This document shows positions 1 through 5,209 of a stretch of 5,209 nucleotides of DNA, in pieces. The position numbers were made by a program, and so were the translations under genes. The notes under the pieces were generated by a model. It saw only the letters and a program-made list of their open reading frames with translations. It made no database searches and was not told where the DNA came from. Source of the DNA: an uncultured Bacteroidales bacterium (GTDB lineage: Bacteria; Bacteroidota; Bacteroidia; Bacteroidales; Paludibacteraceae); contig CAMFEN010000099.1 of assembly GCA_945949375.1 (NCBI GenBank), positions 1-5,209 of the forward strand, written 5' to 3'. Position 1 is the first letter of the stretch. Every line of letters begins with the position of its first letter.

Positions 1-1
1 G

Positions 2-640
2 GTTAATCCCGATGATATTGTAGATAAGTTCGGTGCCGACACCCTTCGTCTCTACGAGATGTTCTTGGGTCCGCTGGAGATGTCTAAACCATGGGATACC
101 AACGGCATAGACGGCGTACACCGCTTCCTGAAACGCCTGTGGAACCTGTACGAGTCTATCGAGGAGGGCGAACCGACGGCGGAGGAACTGCGTAGCCTGC
201 ACAAACTGATAAAGAAAATCACGTGGGATATTGAGAACTTCTCGTTCAACACATCTATTCCCGCATTCATGATTGCACAGAACGAGTTGAACGCCCTCAA
301 ATGCCACAAGCGTGCTATCCTCGAGCCGCTGGCGATTCTGCTGGCTCCGTATGCACCGCACTTGGCAGAGGAGATGTGGCACAGATGCGGCAACGAGACT
401 ACGGTCTGCGATGCACAGTGGCCCGTTTGCAACGAGGCTTATCTTGTGGAGGACAAGCAGAAATACCCTGTGCAGTTCAACGGCAAGGTGCGTTTCACGC
501 TGGAGGTGGCGAAAGACACGCCGCGCGAGGAAGTGGAGCGCATCGTGATAGCTGACGAGCAAACGGCGAAGTACTTGAACGGCGACACGCCGAAGAAAGT
601 GATTGTCGTTCCGGGTCGCATCGTGAATATCGTTCTTTAG
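2..640 (+). CDS. leuS: Leucyl-tRNA synthetase, C-terminal part (5' truncated by window edge)
   Basis: Class Ia aminoacyl-tRNA synthetase that charges tRNA-Leu with leucine in the cytoplasm. The frame is open from the left edge and gives 212 residues. The first residues (VNPDDIVDKFGADTLRLYEM) are what normally follows the KMSKS signature of LeuS, so the catalytic lysine loop lies just outside the window. The anticodon-binding helical domain follows, with GPLEMSKPW near residue 24 and the conserved LAPYAPHLAEEMW at 114-126. From about residue 157 (VQFNGKVRF) to the end is the small C-terminal domain that contacts the tRNA, closing with the typical KKVIVVPGRIVNIVL. The ATG at 59 is an internal methionine, not the start. 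The end looks intact. uvrB starts 41 bp downstream on the same strand, so cotranscription is possible but not shown. Identification is secure; only the missing N-terminal part cannot be judged. Confidence 0.97.
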   Translation, partial: VNPDDIVDKFGADTLRLYEMFLGPLEMSKPWDTNGIDGVHRFLKRLWNLYESIEEGEPTAEELRSLHKLIKKITWDIENFSFNTSIPAFMIAQNELNALKCHKRAILEPLAILLAPYAPHLAEEMWHRCGNETTVCDAQWPVCNEAYLVEDKQKYPVQFNGKVRFTLEVAKDTPREEVERIVIADEQTAKYLNGDTPKKVIVVPGRIVNIVL

Positions 641-681
641 ATTCACAAGGACACCATTCAAAAGGGTGGGGTATTGTTTTC

Positions 682-2697
682 ATGTTTCAATTAGAGAGTG
701 CATACAAGCCTACGGGCGACCAGCCGCAGGCGATAAAAGCCTTGGTGGACGGTATCAGGGCAGGTGCTGACGCGCAGGTGCTACTGGGCGTTACGGGTAG
801 CGGCAAAACCTTCACGGTGGCGAATGTGATTGCGGAGCTTAATCGCCCGACGCTTATCATGAGCCACAACAAGACGCTTGCGGCGCAGTTGTATTCGGAG
901 ATGAAGGCGTTCTTCCCGAACAACGCGGTGGAGTATTTCGTTTCGTACTACGATTACTACCAGCCCGAAGCCTACATCCCCTCCACCGATACCTATATCG
1001 ACAAAGACCTGAGTATCAACGAGGAGATAGATAGATTGCGTCTTTCGGCTACTGCGGCGTTGCTCAGCGGGCGGAAAGATGTGATAGTGGTGTCGTCGGT
1101 GAGTTGTATCTACGGCTTGGGCTCCCCGCAGGATATGTCGGCGCAGAGTATTCACCTGCGCGTGGGCGACCTGCTGCCGATGGATGATTTCCTGAAGATG
1201 CTGGTGGCAGCGCAGTATATCCGCAATGATATTGAATTCACGCGCGGGCGCTTCCGCGTGAAGGGCGATACGGTGGATATTGCCTTGGCATACGCGGAGA
1301 TAGTGGTGCGCGTGGAGTTCTTTGGAAATGAGATAGACAGCATCTCCGAGGTCAGCACGCTCACGGGCATGGAGGGGGCGCAGTTTGCGGAATACAACAT
1401 CTCGCCGGCGACTATCTTCGTTACCTCGCGCGAGCGGATAGATGCTGCCATGGGGCAGATAAAGCATGACCTCGCCAACCAAGTGCTGCATTTCCAAGAG
1501 ATAGGCGAGCCGCTCTATGCCAAGCGCATAGAAGACCGCGTGAAGTACGACTTGGAGATGATTCAGGAGTTGGGCTACTGCTCCGGCGTGGAGAACTACA
1601 GCCGCTATTTTGACGGGCGTGAGCCGGGGACACCGCCGTACTGCCTGTTGGACTATTTCCCGAAGGACATGCTGCTGGTGATAGACGAGAGCCATGTTAC
1701 CGTGCCGCAGATACGCGGCATGTACGGGGGCGATAAGGCGCGGAAGGATAACCTTGTGAACTATGGTTTCCGCCTGCCTGCTGCTCGCGACAACCGTCCG
1801 CTTACTTTCGATGAGTTCTTGGAGAAGACGGGGCAGACCATCTTTGTCTCTGCCACGCCGGACGAGTATGAGTTGCAGCGCGCAGAGGGCGTGGTGATAG
1901 ACCAGTTGATTCGTCCGACGGGCTTGCTTGACCCCGAGATAGACGTGCGTCCGAGCGAGCACCAAGTGGATGACCTAATGGACGAGATACAGCAGCGTAT
2001 CCGCCTCAATGAGCGCGTGCTGGTAACTACGCTCACCAAGCGCATGGCGGAGGAGTTGGACGACTACCTGCGGCGGTACGGCATACGGTCGGCGTATATC
2101 CATTCGGATATAGACACGATAGAGCGGGTGAAGATAATGGAAGACCTGCGCAAGGGACTATACGATGTGCTGGTGGGCGTGAACTTGCTGCGCGAGGGAT
2201 TGGATTTACCGGAGGTGTCGCTAGTGGCGATACTGGATGCAGACAAGCCGGGTTTCCTTCGCGACCAACGGTCGCTGACGCAGACGGCAGGGCGCGCGGC
2301 AAGGCATGTGCACGGGAAAGTGATTATGTACGGCGACAGCATCACGCCCGCCATGCAGGCGACTATCGATGAGACCAACCGCCGCCGTAGCATTCAGATG
2401 GCGTACAACGAAGCACACGGCATCACGCCTACGCCGCTCCACAAAGCCATCACCACCTCTGCGCTCTCGGCGCTCTACAAAGACCCCGAGGCGGAGAAAC
2501 AGCGCGTGGAGGAGAAGATAAAAGAGGGCTGGAAGACGGCGGCTTGGCAGCAGATGAACGCCAAAGACCTGAAGAAAGCCATTGAGCAGAAACGCCGCGC
2601 GATGTTGGCGGCAGCCAAAGACCTGAACTTCGACCAAGCCGCCTTCCTGCGCGATGAGATGCTGCAAATGGAGGACAAACTGCAAGCGATGGAATAA
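682..2697 (+). CDS. uvrB: Excinuclease ABC subunit B (UvrB)
   Basis: Complete 671-residue UvrB, the usual length. With UvrA it loads on damaged DNA, verifies the lesion and recruits UvrC for dual incision in nucleotide excision repair. Visible motifs: Q-motif region YKPTGDQPQAI (8-18); Walker A GVTGSGKT (36-43); the damage-probing beta-hairpin, rich in Tyr, starting YYDYYQPEAYIP (89-100); the DEAD-box-like DESH (335-338) followed by TVPQIRGMYGGD; the helicase C-terminal half with NLLREGLDLPE (from 501) and motif VI QTAGRAAR (534-541); and a C-terminal UVR domain from about 629 (DLKKAIEQKRRAM), which binds UvrC. No key residue is missing. The ATG at 682 is chosen because translation from it gives the family's usual N-terminus directly before the Q-motif. 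Upstream there is only a G-rich tract (near 664-671), which is not a clear Shine-Dalgarno at normal spacing. It converges on the endonuclease gene, with a terminator-like stem between them. Confidence 0.99.
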   Translation: MFQLESAYKPTGDQPQAIKALVDGIRAGADAQVLLGVTGSGKTFTVANVIAELNRPTLIMSHNKTLAAQLYSEMKAFFPNNAVEYFVSYYDYYQPEAYIPSTDTYIDKDLSINEEIDRLRLSATAALLSGRKDVIVVSSVSCIYGLGSPQDMSAQSIHLRVGDLLPMDDFLKMLVAAQYIRNDIEFTRGRFRVKGDTVDIALAYAEIVVRVEFFGNEIDSISEVSTLTGMEGAQFAEYNISPATIFVTSRERIDAAMGQIKHDLANQVLHFQEIGEPLYAKRIEDRVKYDLEMIQELGYCSGVENYSRYFDGREPGTPPYCLLDYFPKDMLLVIDESHVTVPQIRGMYGGDKARKDNLVNYGFRLPAARDNRPLTFDEFLEKTGQTIFVSATPDEYELQRAEGVVIDQLIRPTGLLDPEIDVRPSEHQVDDLMDEIQQRIRLNERVLVTTLTKRMAEELDDYLRRYGIRSAYIHSDIDTIERVKIMEDLRKGLYDVLVGVNLLREGLDLPEVSLVAILDADKPGFLRDQRSLTQTAGRAARHVHGKVIMYGDSITPAMQATIDETNRRRSIQMAYNEAHGITPTPLHKAITTSALSALYKDPEAEKQRVEEKIKEGWKTAAWQQMNAKDLKKAIEQKRRAMLAAAKDLNFDQAAFLRDEMLQMEDKLQAME

Positions 2698-2718
2698 AGT
2701 GGTGCATCGAAAAAGCAA

Positions 2719-2760
2719 GCATCCCTGCCTGCTGATAGTAATTAGAGCAGGCGGGGATGC
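2719..2760. terminator. Probable bidirectional intrinsic terminator between convergent genes
   Basis: A 15-bp inverted repeat has its left arm at 2719-2733 (GCATCCCTGCCTGCT), a 12-nt loop at 2734-2745 and its right arm at 2746-2760 (AGCAGGCGGGGATGC). All positions pair, one as a U-G wobble in plus-strand RNA. It lies 22 bp after the uvrB stop and 60 bp past the stop of the convergent endonuclease gene. Read on the minus strand, the stem is followed by TTGCTTTTTCG, a good U-tract, so the fit is best for the endonuclease transcript. On the plus strand the following AATTTGTAAAATTT is only weakly U-rich, so termination of uvrB mRNA is likely but less canonical. Confidence 0.8.
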
Positions 2761-2761
2761 A

Positions 2762-2779
2762 ATTTGTAAAATTTGTAAA
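2762..2779. repeat. Tandem 9-bp repeat, AT-rich
   Basis: Two exact head-to-tail copies of ATTTGTAAA (2762-2770 and 2771-2779) directly follow the terminator stem. Next comes a small inverted repeat TGGTAT-ATA-ATACCA (2781-2795). The whole stretch to about 2800 is AT-rich, unlike the coding sequence around it. Function is unknown. It may be simple low-complexity DNA or part of a weak promoter or terminator region. Confidence 0.6.
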
Positions 2780-2819
2780 TTGGTATATAATACCACTTTT
2801 GCATCGGTATAGGAGTCTT

Positions 2820-3866
2820 TTACAAAGCAATTCCTATGATAGAATAAACTACACCGTCGCGTTCGATGAGCACTTGTCCGTTGCGAATAACTTTGCGGAC
2901 GTTGGACTTATTTGCAGGTGCGGTGAAGGGTATGGAAGAGGGGGTATCCGTTAGTTCTGATAGATTTACAGCCGTCCCTTTTTTGTTGCACCAAATATAC
3001 TCTGCCAACTCGGGGTAGTCGATGTAGGGATTGCGGTTGTGTTGGAAGTCGCTGACAGCATCCATGCGCTTGGTCTCTTTCTCGCTTACGGGGTCTTGGC
3101 GGTGCCATGTGATGAGCACTTCAATAAGCCAATCCTGAAATTCCAAATAGCTATCGTTACGCATTGCATAATATGAGCCCACATCTTTATTATCAGTACG
3201 CCAACCCTCATAGTTCTTTTTTCCGTTTGCTTTTAAGTCAGGGCAGTTACCATTTGTATCATGCCCATAACAGGTAGCCATATAGAAATATGCGCGAGCA
3301 AAATCACCTTTGTATTCATCCTTAGGCTCAAATACCCAATGCGCTTCTGATAATGTGCTTCCATCGGGTCGAATAACATTATGGACAGCTTTCCCTACAC
3401 GCAACGAGCCTGTGTTTCCCGTCTTAAAATCCTGTGTAGGAATCCCCGGAGGATAGTTGCTACGTGAACTATTGGCTGTGCTATTCGATGGGTTCAGATG
3501 GTAGCAGTCTTTGTACTGGTCATATTCAGCTCCTCCCCACCACGATTTGGCAAAGGAGTGCTCGATGTTGCAACCGCTCACCGCCGCGCCTACCGAAGTG
3601 AACTTCTTCCAACTGTCGCAATACATATCCATGCAGTAGCCTTCTTCGTCTTGGTCGGAGTAGTAGAATACGCCCCAAGTGCTCTCTGCGCCGCTGCCGT
3701 AAGGGATAACTGTGTGCGGGCGGATAATCTGCCGCAAACTATCTTTTAGTTCACTGTCTTTGGTGCCGTCAATGGCATTGTAGTAGCCTACGGGCATTTC
3801 CTCGGCTTGTAGTAGCAATGGAATGAGGAGAAAGAAAATGGAAAGGAAGTGTTTGTGTTTCATCAT
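2820..3866 (-). CDS. Secreted endonuclease I family nuclease (EndA/Vvn-like)
   Basis: Complete 348-residue protein of the endonuclease I family (periplasmic or extracellular, metal-dependent, largely non-specific DNA/RNA nucleases of the beta-beta-alpha-metal type, such as Vvn and EndA). Residues 1-21 form a signal peptide: lysine/histidine start, hydrophobic core FLSIFFLLIPLLL, then a probable signal peptidase I site near QA-EE; there is no lipobox Cys. The core is NIEHSFAKSWWGG (100-112) and CYHLNPSNSTANSSRSNYPPG (121-141). By comparison with Vvn, E102 and N132 would bind the metal and H103 would be the general base. Further family blocks are GDFARAYFYMATCYG (187-201), WHRQDPVSEKE (254-264) and QHNRNPYIDYPELAEYIW (275-292). 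The tail from about 322 (NVRKVIRNGQVLIERDG...) lies outside the nuclease fold and resembles short tails on exported Bacteroidales proteins. Two ATGs are in tandem (3866 and 3863), and either could be used. Seven cysteines remain after the signal peptide. The gene is clearly lower in G+C in its middle than its neighbours. The family is sure; the substrate is not. Confidence 0.93.
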   Translation of the reverse strand: MMKHKHFLSIFFLLIPLLLQAEEMPVGYYNAIDGTKDSELKDSLRQIIRPHTVIPYGSGAESTWGVFYYSDQDEEGYCMDMYCDSWKKFTSVGAAVSGCNIEHSFAKSWWGGAEYDQYKDCYHLNPSNSTANSSRSNYPPGIPTQDFKTGNTGSLRVGKAVHNVIRPDGSTLSEAHWVFEPKDEYKGDFARAYFYMATCYGHDTNGNCPDLKANGKKNYEGWRTDNKDVGSYYAMRNDSYLEFQDWLIEVLITWHRQDPVSEKETKRMDAVSDFQHNRNPYIDYPELAEYIWCNKKGTAVNLSELTDTPSSIPFTAPANKSNVRKVIRNGQVLIERDGVVYSIIGIAL

Positions 3867-3904
3867 AATGTTTAGAGATACTCCGAAAAAATCCCTCCAA
3901 ATCT

Positions 3905-3966
3905 CTGCAAGGGCGTAGCACGCTGCAAGGCATTAACTCGTTATCCTGCTCGCTTACGCTCGCGAG
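3905..3966. repeat. Cluster of short direct and inverted repeats in the intergenic spacer
   Basis: The 146-bp gap 3867-4012 contains several compact repeats. CTGCAAGG occurs at 3905-3912 and 3923-3930, flanking a small hairpin GCGT-AGC-ACGC (3913-3923). TAAC-TC-GTTA is at 3934-3943. GCTCGC occurs at 3948-3953 and 3958-3963, exactly 10 bp apart. The perfect 8-bp palindrome CTCGCGAG is at 3959-3966 and can also pair as CTCGC (3949-3953) with GCGAG (3962-3966). It lies downstream of the CoA-transferase stop and upstream of the endonuclease start, both on the minus strand. It has no U-tract after the stem, so it is not a standard terminator. It may be a dispersed intergenic repeat, or operator-like sites for the endonuclease gene. 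I see no clear promoter or small ORF here. Confidence 0.5.
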
Positions 3967-4012
3967 ATTTATTGGATTTTAACGGAGGATATGGAGTTGT
4001 TAGTATTATTCT

Positions 4013-5209
4013 TTATCTCAGTCTAAGGAATCCGATGCCGAAGCGGGCAACGGCTGCGCGCTCGAGGTCTTCGCGCACGGAGGGGTCGGCAATGCGGATG
4101 AGGGCTTTCGCGCGGTCTGCCAGCGGCAGGTTGCGCAAGAAGGCAATGCCGTGCTCGGTTACGATATACTGCGCCTGAAAGCGCGTGGTAACTACGCCCG
4201 CGCCCGGGGCGAGGTGCGCCACAATTTTCGACTGCCCTTTGTTGGTCATGCTGGGCAGTGCGATGAAGCACTTGCCTCCTTCGGAGAGGGCGGCACCATA
4301 CATGAAGTCGTGTTGCCCGCCTACGCCGGAGATGATGGTCTCGCCTATGGAGTCGGCGCAAATCTGTCCTGTGAGGTCCACCTCAATGGCAGAGTTGATA
4401 GCCATGGCGCGTGGGTTTTGGCGTATGATTTGCGGGTCGTTGGTCCATGCTACATCGCGTATGACGAAGTCGCGGTTGCCATCGATGTAGTCGTAGAGGT
4501 GCTTGGAGCCGAGGACGAGGCTGCCGACCGATTTTCCCGGGAGAATTTTCTTCTGACTATTGTCAATGATACCTTTCTCGATGAGGGGCAGCACACCGTC
4601 GGTGATGGCTTCGGTGTGCAAGCCGAGGTGTTGGTGGTTGCTGAGGGCATTGATGACGGCGTTGGGTATGCCGCCTACGCCTATCTGCAGGGTGGCACCA
4701 TCGGGTATTTCGTTGGCGATGAAGTTGCCTATCTTCGTGTCCACCTCTGAGGGGACAGGTGTCGGCACTTCCACCAAGGGCTCATCGCCGCGGCAGAGGG
4801 CTGTGATTTTGCTTACATGGATGACAGGGTCGCCGAAGGTGCGCGGCATGTACTTATTCACCTGCGCGATGATGGTCTTGGCACATTCCGCGCCGGAGAA
4901 AGCGATGTCGGCGGAGATGCCGAAGGAGCAGAAACCCTCTTCATCGGGCTCGCTCACGTTGAGGAACGCCACATCCACGGGTACCAAGCCGCTGCGGAAG
5001 AGCGATGGCACCTCGCCGAGGAAGCATGGGATAGTGTCTGCTACACCTTCTTTCATGGCGCGGCGCAGGTTGTTCGGCACAAAGATATTGAGTGCTCGGA
5101 AGGAGTCTATCAATTCTCGTTTGGCGTAGGGTGCGTCCTCCGGGTGTACGCCGAAGCCGCTGATGATTTTCACATCGCGCAACTCAGCAGCGCGGGCGGT
5201 GAGCGCACG
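4013..5209 (-). CDS. Acetyl-CoA hydrolase/CoA-transferase family protein (4-hydroxybutyrate or butyrate CoA-transferase type), 5' truncated
   Basis: Cytoplasmic family I-type CoA-transferase that moves CoA between acyl groups through a glutamyl-CoA thioester. 398 residues are present, and the frame stays open to the right edge (RALTARAAELRDVKII), so the start is outside the window. The TTG at 5180-5182 is an internal Leu codon. The whole protein is probably about 430 residues, which fits the AbfT/Cat2/But group better than the roughly 500-residue succinyl-CoA:acetate or propionyl-CoA:succinate enzymes. Motifs: CoA-binding GVGGIPNAV (codons 4655-4681); HTEAITDG with the likely catalytic Glu at 4610-4612; AINSAIEVDLTGQICADSIG; SGVGGQHDFMYGA (about 4290-4330), the glycine-rich substrate loop; then TRFQAQYIVTEHGIAFLRNL. 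By known physiology this would serve butyrate, 4-hydroxybutyrate or acetate exchange in fermentation; the exact acyl group cannot be read from the sequence. No pathway partner is visible in the window. The 3' end is intact, with a TAA stop. Confidence 0.94.
   Translation of the reverse strand, partial: RALTARAAELRDVKIISGFGVHPEDAPYAKRELIDSFRALNIFVPNNLRRAMKEGVADTIPCFLGEVPSLFRSGLVPVDVAFLNVSEPDEEGFCSFGISADIAFSGAECAKTIIAQVNKYMPRTFGDPVIHVSKITALCRGDEPLVEVPTPVPSEVDTKIGNFIANEIPDGATLQIGVGGIPNAVINALSNHQHLGLHTEAITDGVLPLIEKGIIDNSQKKILPGKSVGSLVLGSKHLYDYIDGNRDFVIRDVAWTNDPQIIRQNPRAMAINSAIEVDLTGQICADSIGETIISGVGGQHDFMYGAALSEGGKCFIALPSMTNKGQSKIVAHLAPGAGVVTTRFQAQYIVTEHGIAFLRNLPLADRAKALIRIADPSVREDLERAAVARFGIGFLRLR

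Noticed and set aside
781..1965. Minus-strand open frame of 394 codons opposite uvrB
   Set aside because: It lies entirely inside uvrB on the other strand, its translation is rich in His, Arg and Leu with no recognisable motif, and long antisense frames are expected opposite GC-rich conserved genes.
2221..2830. Overlapping minus-strand frames covering the uvrB 3' end and the terminator
   Set aside because: They run through the UVR domain and the terminator stem, and have low-complexity Arg/Ser/Pro-rich or His/Leu-rich translations with no start context.
2757..2954. Plus-strand 65-codon frame starting in the terminator stem
   Set aside because: It overlaps the nuclease 3' end in antisense, begins within the right arm of the stem, and has no recognisable protein features.
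3867..3900. Possible minus-strand promoter just upstream of the nuclease (TTTG ... TATCTCT)
   Set aside because: The spacing is about 17 bp and the -7 box fits TAnnTTTG poorly; it would also place the transcription start almost on the start codon.
4151..5129. Two plus-strand open frames (4151-4750 and 4560-5129) opposite the CoA-transferase gene
   Set aside because: Both are shadows of the strongly motif-supported minus-strand gene, overlap each other in different frames, and show no family features.
1..5209. tRNA or rRNA genes, CRISPR arrays, transposase remnants, toxin-antitoxin or defence modules
   Set aside because: Searching by eye on both strands showed no cloverleaf, no regularly spaced repeats of CRISPR length, no transposase motifs and no paired small genes; spacers are only 41, 122 and 146 bp.

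Overview
The window is an ordinary, mostly housekeeping stretch of a bacterial chromosome, probably from the order Bacteroidales. The lineage is inferred from three things: the protein flavour of LeuS and UvrB, a secreted endonuclease I whose C-terminal tail looks like those on exported Bacteroidales proteins, and the lack of strong Shine-Dalgarno sites. The genus cannot be fixed from this sequence. The conserved genes are fairly GC-rich (one uvrB line counts 63% G+C), and the endonuclease gene is clearly lower in its middle.

Layout from left to right. Positions 2-640 (+) hold the 3' end of leuS, covering the anticodon-binding domain and the C-terminal domain; the catalytic part lies outside the window. 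After 41 bp comes a complete uvrB (682-2697, +), the damage-verification helicase of nucleotide excision repair. A 122 bp convergent spacer (2698-2819) carries a strong 15-bp stem that can act as a terminator for both converging units, followed by a short AT-rich stretch with tandem repeats. A complete gene for a secreted endonuclease I family nuclease follows on the minus strand (2820-3866). A 146 bp spacer (3867-4012) is packed with short direct and inverted repeats. The last gene (4013-5209, -) is the bulk of an acetyl-CoA hydrolase/CoA-transferase family protein, closest in type to 4-hydroxybutyrate or butyryl-CoA:acetate CoA-transferases. Its 5' end runs off the right edge.

The four genes do not form one pathway. 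leuS and uvrB may be cotranscribed. The endonuclease and the CoA-transferase share a strand but are separated by the repeat-bearing spacer and look functionally unrelated: one scavenges or degrades extracellular nucleic acid, the other handles fermentation acids. I found no RNA gene, CRISPR array, insertion sequence, prophage or toxin-antitoxin module, and nothing that amounts to a new system. The points most worth a second look are the repeat-rich spacer, the composition dip in the nuclease gene, and the nuclease's C-terminal tail and cysteine content.
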